In this document: piece by piece, positions 1-6,640 of the stretch
Layout of the letters: each line of letters opens with the position of its first letter
Numbering within the stretch: the stretch's first letter is position 1
NCBI GenBank assembly: GCA_017958585.1
Contig: JAGDCK010000029.1
Location: 1 to 9,093 of the forward strand
From: Lachnospiraceae bacterium
Lineage (GTDB): Bacteria; Bacillota; Clostridia; Lachnospirales; Lachnospiraceae
Length of the DNA stretch: 9,093 nucleotides
Direction: 5' to 3'
Notes under the pieces: generated by a model
What the model saw: the letters and a program-made list of their open reading frames with translations, nothing else
Databases searched by the model: none
What the model was told of the DNA's origin: nothing
Translations under genes and position numbers: made by a program

Positions 1-1287
1 ATGGAGTTTCTAAACGGCGATTACAAGCCCATCATAGTAAGCCTTGAGGAAAAGATGAACGCAGCAGCCATGGCCATGGAGTTTGAGGAGGCAGCAGGCT
101 ACAGGGATCTGATCGCCAGTGTAAAAAGCGTGGCTCAAAAGCAAAAGATCACCGATTCCTCCGGGGAGGACAAGGATATCGTCGCTCTGTACAGGGATGA
201 GGATGAAGCTGTGGTGCAGGTGTTCTTTGTGAGGGACGGAAAGCTTATCGGCAGAGAACATTACTACATGACACATGTGTCGGATGTTCCAAAGCCCGAT
301 ATTTTGCAGGAATTCATAAAGCAGTTTTACGCAGGAACCCCGTTTTTGCCAAAGGAACTTATGGTGCAGTACGACCTTCCCGAGGCGGAGCTTTTGGAAC
401 AGTGGCTGTCTCAAAAGAAGGGGTCGAAACTCTATATCAGAGTGCCAAAGGTGGGTCAGAAGGAGAAACTGGTGGAGCTGGCAGCTCAAAACGCAAAGCT
501 TGTCCTGTCCCAGGACAGAGAAAAGCTTAAGCGCGAGGAGGGCAGGACAATAGGTGCCGTAAAGGAGATCGCACAGATCCTTGGACTTGACAGGGCCGAG
601 AGAATGGAAGCCTTTGATATATCAAACACCAACGGCTTTGAAAACGTGGGATCCATGGTGGTTTTTGAAAAAGGAAAGCCCAAAAAAAGCGATTACAGGA
701 AATTCAAGATAAAAACCGTTGCGGGGCCTGATGACTACGCCTGCATGAGAGAGGTGCTTACCAGACGTTTCACCCACGGACTTGAGGAGAGCAGAGCCCT
801 TGAGGAAAAGGATCTGGACAGAGAGTTTGGAAGCTTTACGAAGTTTCCGGATCTGCTGCTGATGGACGGAGGCAGAGGTCAGGTAAATATCGCCCTACAG
901 GTCCTGGATGAGCTTCATATAAACATTCCCGTCTGCGGCATGGTAAAGGATGACAATCACAGGACGAGGGGCCTTTATTTTAACAATGTGGAGCTTCCTA
1001 TAGACACTCATTCCGAAGGCTTCAAGCTTATCACCAGAATTCAGGACGAGGCCCACAGATTTGCCATCGAATACCACAGGTCACTTAGGAGTAAGGTCCA
1101 GGTAAAATCGGTGCTTGATGACATACCGGGAGTGGGTGCCGCCAGAAGAAAGGCCCTCATGAGGACCTTCAGATCGATCGATGAGATCAAGAGCGCCGGA
1201 GTGGAAGAGATAGAGGCAATTCCCGAATTTAACAGAAGAGCCGCTGAAGAGGTGGTCAATTTTTTTTCTTCTCTTCCAAATGAATGA
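1..1287 (+). CDS. uvrC: UvrC, excinuclease ABC subunit C (5'-truncated by window)
   Basis: UvrC is the dual-incision nuclease of nucleotide excision repair; it is recruited by UvrB at DNA lesions and cuts on both sides of the damage. The 428 visible residues begin in the UVR (UvrB-binding) motif, residues about 1-36 (FLNGDY...MEFEEAAGYRD). The RNase H-like endonuclease domain that makes the 5' cut follows, with acidic/His residues at D206 (FDISN), D244-D245 (PDDYACMRE), D289 (LLMDGGRGQ) and H352 (DEAHRF). A C-terminal helix-hairpin-helix DNA-binding pair lies at about 371-425 (first hairpin IPGVG 375-379; the second, IPEFN 407-411, is less canonical). Full-length family members are about 600 residues, so the N-terminal GIY-YIG nuclease for the 3' cut lies upstream of the window and the ATG at position 1 is internal, not the start. 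The stop is TGA, followed three codons later by in-frame TGA TAA. hprK follows after 52 nt. Confidence 0.97.
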   Translation: MEFLNGDYKPIIVSLEEKMNAAAMAMEFEEAAGYRDLIASVKSVAQKQKITDSSGEDKDIVALYRDEDEAVVQVFFVRDGKLIGREHYYMTHVSDVPKPDILQEFIKQFYAGTPFLPKELMVQYDLPEAELLEQWLSQKKGSKLYIRVPKVGQKEKLVELAAQNAKLVLSQDREKLKREEGRTIGAVKEIAQILGLDRAERMEAFDISNTNGFENVGSMVVFEKGKPKKSDYRKFKIKTVAGPDDYACMREVLTRRFTHGLEESRALEEKDLDREFGSFTKFPDLLLMDGGRGQVNIALQVLDELHINIPVCGMVKDDNHRTRGLYFNNVELPIDTHSEGFKLITRIQDEAHRFAIEYHRSLRSKVQVKSVLDDIPGVGAARRKALMRTFRSIDEIKSAGVEEIEAIPEFNRRAAEEVVNFFSSLPNE

Positions 1288-1293
1288 CGCATG

Positions 1294-1342
1294 TGATAAA
1301 ATCTAATTTAAATGTGGGATACCACGGATTGGAGGGATTATG
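1294..1342 (+). promoter_or_regulatory. Candidate promoter and ribosome binding site of hprK
   Basis: An extended -10 element, TGA-TAAAAT, lies at 1294-1302 (5 of 6 matches to TATAAT plus the upstream TG). A weak -35-like TTCCAA at 1274-1279 is 17 nt upstream, inside the end of uvrC. Transcription would start near 1309. The ribosome binding site GGAGGG at 1331-1336 sits 3 nt before the ATG at 1340, which is short spacing but a strong match. This suggests hprK and the genes after it may have their own promoter besides read-through from uvrC. The ribosome site is clear; the promoter is an inference. Confidence 0.35.
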
Positions 1343-2287
1343 GCAACAGTAAGTCTTTCAAGTATCATAGAAAAAATGCAATTGGAGAATCTCACTCCTG
1401 AGATCGACATCAGAAAAAAGAAGATCTCCCAGTCGGATGTAAACCGTCCGGCGCTGCAGATGACGGGATTCTTTTCAGATTTTGATTCCACACGTATTCA
1501 GGCCATCGGAAACGTGGAATATTCATATATGAAGACCATGTCCGATGATACAAAGAAAAAAATATACAATGAGCTGATGTCCTATGAGGTACCGGGCTTT
1601 GTGTTCTGCAGGGACTTAAAACCCGACGATATTTTCATAGAATGCGCAAAAGCTCACAACATTCCCGTGCTTTCCACAAAAAAAGCCACTTCAAACTTTA
1701 TGGCGGAGATCATCAGATGGCTGAATGTGCAGCTGGCACCCAGCATTTCCGTTCACGGAGTTTTGATGGATATCTACGGTGAGGGTGTTATGATCACCGG
1801 CGAGAGCGGAATCGGTAAGTCAGAGGCTGCGCTGGAGCTTATAAAGAGAGGCCACAGACTTGTTTCTGACGATGCTGTCATTTTGAGAAAAGTAAGTGAT
1901 GACACTCTTGTGGGAACCGCACCGGAGATGATAAAGCACTTTATCGAGCTTAGAGGTATCGGTATCGTGGATGTAAAGGCGCTTTTCGGTGCATCATCAG
2001 TCAAGGATTCTCAGACCGTTGATCTGGTCATCAACCTTGAGGAGTGGAACAAAAACAAGGACTATGACCGTCTGGGAATGGAGGACAGTTATACGGAGTA
2101 TCTCGGCAACAAGCTTGTATGCCACAATATTCCCATCCGTCCCGGCCGAAGCCTGGCTATCATCTGTGAATCGGCGGCCGTTAACCATCGTCAGAAGAAG
2201 ATGGGATATGATGCCGCAAAGGAATTATATTCAAGGGTACAAAATTCTATCGCAAAGCGAAGAGAAGAGGAAGAAGAGGAGAATTAG
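1340..2287 (+). CDS. hprK: HPr kinase/phosphorylase HprK
   Basis: A bifunctional enzyme of Gram-positive carbon catabolite control: it phosphorylates Ser46 of HPr/Crh using ATP or PPi when glycolytic intermediates are high, and removes the phosphate when Pi is high. P-Ser-HPr is the CcpA corepressor. At 315 residues it has the usual family length. The N-terminal regulatory domain spans about 1-130. The catalytic domain shows conserved H139 (SVHGV), a Walker A P-loop GESGIGKS at 154-161 (K160), the acidic pair D177-D178 (VSDDAV), the HPrK signature around E203-I209 (ELRGIGI), and the C-terminal loop IRPGR at 266-270 followed by an ESAAVNHRQKKMGYDAA segment. The last ten residues are very acidic (EEEEEEN). 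Every diagnostic motif is intact, so it is probably active. Its likely substrate-type protein, an HPr-like protein, is encoded at the end of the same cluster. The stop (TAG) is 5 nt before the glucokinase ATG, and the purine-rich tail codons double as its upstream translation signal. Confidence 0.98.
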   Translation: MATVSLSSIIEKMQLENLTPEIDIRKKKISQSDVNRPALQMTGFFSDFDSTRIQAIGNVEYSYMKTMSDDTKKKIYNELMSYEVPGFVFCRDLKPDDIFIECAKAHNIPVLSTKKATSNFMAEIIRWLNVQLAPSISVHGVLMDIYGEGVMITGESGIGKSEAALELIKRGHRLVSDDAVILRKVSDDTLVGTAPEMIKHFIELRGIGIVDVKALFGASSVKDSQTVDLVINLEEWNKNKDYDRLGMEDSYTEYLGNKLVCHNIPIRPGRSLAIICESAAVNHRQKKMGYDAAKELYSRVQNSIAKRREEEEEEN

Positions 2288-2292
2288 GAATT

Positions 2293-3231
2293 ATGAAGAA
2301 GTATGCATTCGGTGTTGATGTAGGCGGCACCACAGTAAAGCTCGGTCTTTTTGACAGAGAGGGAAATGTGATCGACAAATGGGAGATCGTGACCGATAAA
2401 ACCGACGGAGGAAAGAACGTCCTTCCCGACATTGCAAAGGCTATCCTTGCAAAGCTTGACGAAAAGGATATCGCAAAGGAAAACGTGGAGGGAATCGGAA
2501 TCGGCGTTCCCGGTGCCATCAACACAGAGTGATTTCTGGTAAACGGCGCAGTTAACATCGGCTGGGGTAATTTCAGCATTCCCGAGGAACTCGGAAAATA
2601 TATCGACCTTCCCATCGTGGCAGGAAATGACGCAAATGTTGCTGCATACGGTGAGATGTGGCAGGGTGGCGGAAAAGGCCACAAGTCAATCGTTGCTGTA
2701 ACTCTTGGAACAGGTGTGGGCGGCGGAATCGTAATCGACGGAAAGCTTCTCGTTGGTACAAACGGAGCAGGTGGAGAGATAGGCCATATGCACATAGAGG
2801 ATGACGAGACCGATGCCTGCGGCTGCAAGAACCACGGATGCCTCGAGCAGTATACATCCGCAACAGGAATAACCAGACTTGCAAACAGAAGACTTGCAAA
2901 GGATGACAAGCCCTCTGTACTTAGAAATGGCGAAGTAAGTGCAAAGACAGTTTTTGATGCTGTAAAAGCAGGTGACGAGCTTGCGATCGAAGTTGCACAG
3001 CAGTTTGGCGAGTACCTCGGAAAAGGCCTTGCAATCATCGCTGCAGTGGTTGATCCTGAGATCTTCGTTATCGGAGGCGGCGTGTCAAAGGCAGGAAACG
3101 TGCTCTTTGATTATATCAGGCCCGCTTTCCAAAAATATGCATTTGCTGCTTGCAGAAACACAGAGTTTGCTCTTGCTACTCTTGGTAATGATGCAGGTAT
3201 CTACGGTTCTGCGGGACTTATTTTAAACTGA
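2293..3231 (+). pseudogene. glk: ROK-family glucokinase interrupted by one in-frame TGA
   Basis: ROK glucokinases phosphorylate glucose with ATP in the cytoplasm, feeding glycolysis. The frame spans 312 codons, normal for the family, but codon 80 (2530-2532) is TGA. Before it come the ATP phosphate-binding DVGGTTVKLG and GIGVPGAIN. After it, in the same frame and without any indel, come the NIGWGN segment, the catalytic-Asp motif GNDANVAA, the second phosphate loop LGTGVGGG, the ROK zinc/signature region (GEIGHMH, then CGCKNHGCLE with its three Cys), and a normal C-terminus ending GIYGSAGLILN. The alignment-expected residue at the TGA is probably Gly (GGA to TGA is one base). A downstream fragment could start only at GTG 2617, with no ribosome site, and would lack the first ATP-binding half. 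I therefore treat the gene as either recently inactivated or hit by a base-calling error. It starts 5 nt after hprK and ends with TGA TAA, 17 nt before murB. If repaired, glucokinase function is strongly supported, though sugar specificity within ROK cannot be read with certainty. Confidence 0.85.
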
Positions 3232-3248
3232 TAAAGGTAGGCTGATAA

Positions 3249-4172
3249 ATGGTAAGTGAAGCGGTTTTGAGGGGGATTCAAGGCTTCGTTTCTGAAGAGA
3301 ATATACATGTAAACGAAATGATGTCGGCCCACACATCCTTCAAGGTGGGTGGACCGGCTGATTGTGTGATAGAGATAGACGATGAGGAAAAACTGGCAAA
3401 GCTTTTAAATTATCTGAAAAAATTGGAGCTGCCGGCAGCCATCATGGGAAACGGCACCAACACATTGGTGTCCGACAAAGGATATGAGGGCGTCATCATA
3501 ATCATCGGCAAAAAAATGAATAATGTGTACGGAAGCGGTAACACCATTGAGGCCCAGGCCGGGGCACCCTTGGTTGCAGTCGCAAAGAAAGCTCATGAGC
3601 TTGGGCTTACGGGACTTGAGTTTGCTGCGGGAATTCCCGGCACCGTGGGCGGTGGCGTTGTGATGAACGCGGGAGCGTATGACGGCGATATGAGCAAGGT
3701 GGTAAAAAGCGTCAGAGTCCTTGACGAAAACGGTGAAGTCATGGTCCTTGACAACGAGACCATGGAGTTTGGATACCGCACCAGCACCATCAAAAACAGA
3801 AAGTTTGCGGTCACATCCGTTACCTTCGAACTCGAAAAGGGAGACCCCGCGGAGATCAAGGCAAAAATGGATGACTTTAACGCAAGGAGAAGGGAAAAAC
3901 AGCCCCTTGAATACCCAAGTGCAGGCTCCACATTCAAGAGACCTGAGGGATATTTTGCGGGGAAACTTATCGAGGACGCAGGCTTAAAGGGCGTTAAGGT
4001 GGGCGGAGCCCAGGTGTCTGAAAAGCACAGCGGCTTCATCATAAATACCGGATCTGCAACAGCTTCCGATGTGGCAAGCCTCATCGGCAAGGTGCAGGAA
4101 ACCGTGAAAGAGAGATTCGGAGTTTCCCTTGAGAGAGAAGTGATCTTTCTGGGAGATTTTTCAGAGAAATAA
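3249..4172 (+). CDS. murB: UDP-N-acetylenolpyruvoylglucosamine reductase MurB
   Basis: A cytoplasmic FAD enzyme that uses NADPH to reduce UDP-GlcNAc-enolpyruvate to UDP-MurNAc, the second committed step of peptidoglycan synthesis. At 307 residues it fits the shorter (type II) MurB class typical of Firmicutes. The FAD-binding N-terminal half shows HTSFKVGGPAD, the glycine-rich GNGTNT at 67-72, and the flavin-contacting GIPGTVGGGVVMNAGAYD segment. Catalytic residues are visible: R177 (GYRTS), the proton-donor S227 in PSAGSTFKRP (223-232), and E297 (LEREVIF) near the C-terminus. The ATG at 3249 is preceded by AAAGGTAGG at 3233-3240, a moderate ribosome site. The gene lies between the glucokinase and rapZ; joining a wall-precursor enzyme to carbon-state regulators is a recurring Firmicute arrangement. 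Confidence 0.98.
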   Translation: MVSEAVLRGIQGFVSEENIHVNEMMSAHTSFKVGGPADCVIEIDDEEKLAKLLNYLKKLELPAAIMGNGTNTLVSDKGYEGVIIIIGKKMNNVYGSGNTIEAQAGAPLVAVAKKAHELGLTGLEFAAGIPGTVGGGVVMNAGAYDGDMSKVVKSVRVLDENGEVMVLDNETMEFGYRTSTIKNRKFAVTSVTFELEKGDPAEIKAKMDDFNARRREKQPLEYPSAGSTFKRPEGYFAGKLIEDAGLKGVKVGGAQVSEKHSGFIINTGSATASDVASLIGKVQETVKERFGVSLEREVIFLGDFSEK

Positions 4173-4180
4173 AGATTACA

Positions 4181-4196
4181 GGCGGTTATAGCCGCC
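4181..4196 (+). other. Small GC-rich hairpin between murB and rapZ
   Basis: In the 47-nt murB-rapZ gap, GGCGG (4181-4185) pairs with CCGCC (4192-4196) around a 6-nt loop TTATAG, where a T-G and a T-A contact might close the loop further. No T-run follows; instead ATGGGAAAGG leads toward the rapZ ribosome site, so it is not an intrinsic terminator. It could act as an RNA processing or stability element, or could modulate rapZ translation about 24 nt downstream. Function is inferred only. Confidence 0.35.
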
Positions 4197-4219
4197 ATGG
4201 GAAAGGAAAAGGCAGGTTT

Positions 4220-5092
4220 ATGAGATTGGTTGTTGTAACCGGCATGAGCGGAGGCGGCAAGAGCACTGCTCAGAAAATGCTGGAGGACTTTGGATTTTAC
4301 TGCGTGGACAATCTCCCCGTATCCCTCATAGAGAAATTTGTAGAGATGCTGGCTGAGCCAAACAGCGAGATCACCAAGGTTGCTCTGGGTCTCGACGTAA
4401 GAACCGACCAGTCTTTTCTGGAGATAACTCAGATTCTCAGAAAGCTCAAAAAAAGCGGATATGAGATGGAGATCCTCTTTATGGATTGCAATGACGAATC
4501 CCTGATAAAGAGGTACAAGGAGAGCCGCAGATTCCATCCCCTCTCACCTGAAGGCAGGATCGAGGATGGCGTCAGCAAAGAGCGCGAGATCCTTGAGGAG
4601 ATAAAAAAAGAAGCGGATTACGTCATCGATACTTCAAATCTTTTGACAAGAGAGCTGAAGGAAGAGCTAAACGGTATCTTTGTGGAAAACAAAGAATACA
4701 ACAGCCTCATGGTGAACGTGATCTCCTTTGGTTTTAAATACGGCATCCCGTCGGATGCGGATATGGTCTTTGATGTGAGATTCCTGCCAAATCCCTATTA
4801 CATAGACGAGCTAAAGCCCCTTACCGGAAATGACAAGCCCGTGAGAGATTTTGTCATGAACTGTGATGAGGCAGAAGTTTTTATGGAGAAACTGACCGAC
4901 ATGGTCAGGTTTTTGATCCCCAACTACGTCAAAGAGGGAAAGTACAGGCTGGTCATTGCCATAGGCTGTACAGGCGGTCAGCACAGAAGCGTCACCCTTG
5001 CGAATGAACTTTACGAGCGTTTGAACGGACAGGGACAGTACGGCATTAAGCTGTTCCACAGAGATATCGACGGCGACAGACGCAGGCGCTAA
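4220..5092 (+). CDS. rapZ: RapZ/YvcJ-family P-loop nucleotide-binding regulator
   Basis: In enterobacteria RapZ binds glucosamine-6-phosphate and guides RNase E to the sRNA controlling GlmS; in Bacillus the homologue YvcJ hydrolyses nucleotides and affects competence. The role in Clostridia is not settled. At 290 residues it has the family length. The N-terminal kinase-like domain starts immediately with Walker A GMSGGGKST (8-16), followed by the family-typical DFGFYCVDNLP (23-33) and LDVR (58-61). The C-terminal domain (about 160-290) shows SFGFKYGIP, DVRFLPNPYY and the anion-binding IGCTGGQHRS at 248-257, then HRDI and a very basic end (DRRRR). The ATG at 4220 follows GGAAAAGGCAGG and lies 47 nt after murB; whiA starts 18 nt after its stop. 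Firmicutes often have yvcK/glmR between rapZ and whiA, but here nothing separates them. Confidence 0.97.
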   Translation: MRLVVVTGMSGGGKSTAQKMLEDFGFYCVDNLPVSLIEKFVEMLAEPNSEITKVALGLDVRTDQSFLEITQILRKLKKSGYEMEILFMDCNDESLIKRYKESRRFHPLSPEGRIEDGVSKEREILEEIKKEADYVIDTSNLLTRELKEELNGIFVENKEYNSLMVNVISFGFKYGIPSDADMVFDVRFLPNPYYIDELKPLTGNDKPVRDFVMNCDEAEVFMEKLTDMVRFLIPNYVKEGKYRLVIAIGCTGGQHRSVTLANELYERLNGQGQYGIKLFHRDIDGDRRRR

Positions 5093-5110
5093 GCCTAAAG
5101 GGAGAAACAA

Positions 5111-5977
5111 ATGTCATTTTCCGGAGAAGTAAAGGAAGAACTTTTGGAACATATGCCTGCTGCGAGACATTGCCAGATGGCAGAGCTCTCCGCCATGCTT
5201 CATTTTTGCGGACAGGTGGGCAGAGACAGCGAAGGAAATATTACCCTTGGGTTTCAGACCGAAAACAGGGGGCTTGTGACAAAAGGCTTTACATTGTTAA
5301 AGAAAACATATAATATAGGTGTTGGCGACTCTTTGGGAGAAGCCGAATATCGAGATATAGTCAGGGGAGTCGGAGAATTTGATAAGCCTGTAAGCGGTGT
5401 GCTGATCAAAAACTCATGCTGCAAGAGGGCATATATCAGAGGAGCTTTCCTGAGCGTTGGTTCCATAAGCGACCCGGAAAAGGGATATCATCTCGAATTT
5501 GCCTGTACCGACGAGGCACTGGCAGAACAATTAAAGGATTTGATTTGTGGATTCGACATCGAGGCAAAAATTGTTGCACGAAAGAAGTATTTCGTGGTAT
5601 ACATTAAAGAAGGTTCGGGCATCGTGGATCTGTTAAACGTCTGCGAGGCGCCGAAGGCTCTGATGAATCTGGTGAATGTGAGGATCTTAAAAGGGATCAG
5701 CAATTCCGTGAACAGAAGAGTGAACTGTGAGACGGCCAACCTGGCAAAGACCGTTACCGCCTCATCGAAGCAGAGAGCCGATATCGAATACATACGGGAC
5801 CATTACGGAATATATAATCTGCCCGACAATCTGAGATATGTTGCGGAAGTAAGACTTGAATATCCCGATGCTACTTTAAAAGAGCTCGGGGAATACTTGG
5901 ACCCACCGGTAGGAAAATCGGGAGTCAATCACAGACTTAGAAAAATATGCGAATTCGCTGATAAGTTAAGGAATTAA
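5111..5977 (+). CDS. whiA: DNA-binding regulator WhiA (short N-terminal half)
   Basis: WhiA combines a LAGLIDADG homing-endonuclease-like fold lacking nuclease residues with a C-terminal helix-turn-helix. In actinobacteria it activates sporulation and division genes; in Bacillus it affects division and chromosome segregation. Family hallmarks are present: the opening MSFSGEVKEEL, the first helix CQMAELSAMLHFCG (21-34), the second LAGLIDADG-like block CCKRAYIRGAFLSVGSISDP (103-122), NRRVNCETANLAKT, and the HTH (about 230-288) with ATLKELGEYL and KSGVNHRLRK (269-278). It is 288 residues, against about 310-320 usual. The missing stretch maps between LLKKTYNI (63-69) and CCKRA (103), where only about 33 residues connect the two halves, so strands of the first LAGLIDADG repeat seem lost while the frame and DNA-binding end are intact. 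The start follows GGGAG at 5100-5104. The HPr-like gene begins 21 nt downstream. Confidence 0.96.
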   Translation: MSFSGEVKEELLEHMPAARHCQMAELSAMLHFCGQVGRDSEGNITLGFQTENRGLVTKGFTLLKKTYNIGVGDSLGEAEYRDIVRGVGEFDKPVSGVLIKNSCCKRAYIRGAFLSVGSISDPEKGYHLEFACTDEALAEQLKDLICGFDIEAKIVARKKYFVVYIKEGSGIVDLLNVCEAPKALMNLVNVRILKGISNSVNRRVNCETANLAKTVTASSKQRADIEYIRDHYGIYNLPDNLRYVAEVRLEYPDATLKELGEYLDPPVGKSGVNHRLRKICEFADKLRN

Positions 5978-5998
5978 AGTAGGAGGAAAGTTAAAGCT

Positions 5999-6256
5999 AT
6001 GACAACAAAGAGAGTGCAGATCAAATTATCTCACGGACTTGAGGCAAGACCTGTTGCTTTGCTGGTACAGGAGGCAAGCAAGTACGACAGCACCATTTAT
6101 ATCGAATCAGGGGACAAGAAGGTAAATGCCAAGAGTATCATGGGTATGATGAGTCTCGGACTTGATAACGGAGAAGAACTTACCGTGACCGCAGAGGGCG
6201 CGGACGAGGAGACAGCGATCGTAAATATCGAGAAGTTCTTAAGCTCTGAAGAATAA
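5999..6256 (+). CDS. HPr-family protein with Glu15 instead of His15 (Crh-like)
   Basis: The 85-residue protein spans the whole HPr fold. HPr normally carries phosphate from enzyme I on His15 (GLHARP) and regulatory phosphate on Ser46. Here the first site reads SHGLEARPV: residue 15 is Glu, while Arg17 and Pro18 are kept. The Ser46 site is complete, VNAKSIMGMMSLG (S46), including residues known in Bacillus to contact HprK and CcpA. Bacillus Crh, which has Gln15, is also encoded after whiA, so both sequence and position favour a Crh-like signalling protein that can be phosphorylated by HprK but not by enzyme I. A His at position 12 lies nearby, but it is not the family's acceptor site. AGGAGG (5981-5986) is a strong ribosome site with rather long 12-nt spacing to the ATG. 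It is the last gene of the cluster, followed directly by terminator hairpins. Databases may simply label it HPr; a true PTS HPr would have to be encoded elsewhere. Confidence 0.93.
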   Translation: MTTKRVQIKLSHGLEARPVALLVQEASKYDSTIYIESGDKKVNAKSIMGMMSLGLDNGEELTVTAEGADEETAIVNIEKFLSSEE

Positions 6257-6260
6257 TAAA

Positions 6261-6280
6261 AAAAAGACCCTTAAAAAGGG
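6261..6280 (-). terminator. Small hairpin with T-tract on the minus strand
   Basis: CCCTT (6268-6272) and AAGGG (6276-6280) pair around AAA. On the plus strand an A-rich run precedes it (6258-6265). On the minus strand this becomes a T-tract right after the hairpin, the layout of an intrinsic terminator for leftward transcription. It would stop leftward RNA that passes the larger hairpin at 6452-6484 before it enters the HPr-like gene. The stem is only 5 bp, so strength is uncertain. Confidence 0.5.
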
Positions 6281-6283
6281 AGG

Positions 6284-6318
6284 ATGCCAAGGAACTTTTG
6301 TTCCTTGGCATTATTATG
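6284..6318 (+). terminator. Intrinsic terminator of the uvrC-hprK-...-HPr cluster
   Basis: TGCCAAGGAAC (6285-6295) pairs perfectly with GTTCCTTGGCA (6300-6310) around a TTTT loop. A flanking A-T pair (6284/6311) makes 12 bp. A T-rich but interrupted tract, TTATTAT, follows. It lies 28 nt after the HPr-like stop codon and is the natural end of the rightward transcript. Confidence 0.85.
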
Positions 6319-6451
6319 AAAAAGTTATTTTATTAAATCGGATAACTGTAAATGTCTTTTGCTTCATCTGATAAACATAGTATAAATAAAAGAAATGTCC
6401 AAACAATGTTTAAATTTTGAAATTGCATTAAACAATTTGTTAACAAAATAT

Positions 6452-6488
6452 GAACGCAGTAGTATAAAAATTACTACTGCGTTCTTTT
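6452..6488. terminator. Perfect 13-bp hairpin, likely bidirectional terminator
   Basis: GAACGCAGTAGTA (6452-6464) and TACTACTGCGTTC (6472-6484) are perfect complements around the 7-nt loop TAAAAAT. On the plus strand TTTTAATTT follows; on the minus strand ATATTTTG follows, so it could work in both directions. Its main job is probably to end the convergent cyclophilin transcript, whose stop codon is about 157 nt away, with a second role as backup for the rightward cluster. It could instead be the 3' hairpin of a small RNA from this interval, but no convincing promoter supports that. Confidence 0.75.
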
Positions 6489-6640
6489 AATTTACAAAAT
6501 CTTATTTTAAGAATGATGTAATGAATGTAAATTACACGAATTGTCTGTTGAATTAAACAAATAAAATTTTTGAATTTTCACATTTTTAGAACAAATCAAA
6601 AACGTAAATTCACATATTTTCGGCAGAAATTCACAAAATC

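Larger units (their letters stand above)
6257..6640. other. Gene-free AT-rich intergenic region
   Basis: This 384-bp stretch separates the end of the HPr-like gene (+) from the end of the cyclophilin gene (-). I see no coding sequence with a ribosome site and no tRNA- or rRNA-like sequence. It holds three hairpins (listed separately), two short AT palindromes (AAACAATGTTT at 6401-6411 and TTTGTTAACAAA at 6436-6447), a weak promoter-like pair (TTGCTT 6359-6364, 16-nt gap, TATAAA 6381-6386), and a 12-bp direct repeat ACAAAATCTTAT at 6494-6505 and 6633-6644. Between those repeats, variants of AAATTCACA recur. In DNA this AT-rich, short palindromes and promoter matches arise easily by chance. Confidence 0.8.

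Noticed and set aside
1..3. ATG at position 1 as the uvrC start
   Set aside because: The sequence starts inside the UVR motif and the GIY-YIG domain is missing, so the gene begins upstream of the window.
1285..1287. Reassigned TGA codon (e.g. TGA read as Gly or Trp)
   Set aside because: TGA terminates uvrC and the metallo-hydrolase at the expected family lengths, and Trp is encoded by TGG throughout, so the standard code applies.
2530..2577. Possible selenocysteine readthrough at the glucokinase TGA, with a hairpin GCTG/CAGC at 2561-2577 at a suitable distance
   Set aside because: The stem is only 4 bp plus G-T wobbles and overlaps well-conserved coding sequence (NIGWGN). The position is not catalytic and ROK kinases are not known selenoproteins.
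2247..3038. Long open frame (263 codons) on the minus strand opposite the glucokinase
   Set aside because: It is low-complexity Ser/Pro/Phe-rich, has no recognisable domain, and is fully antisense to a well-conserved kinase frame; it is a codon-bias shadow.
3593..4537. Long open frame (314 codons) on the minus strand opposite murB and rapZ
   Set aside because: It crosses two conserved genes and their gap, shows no family motif, and is explained as a shadow of the plus-strand coding.
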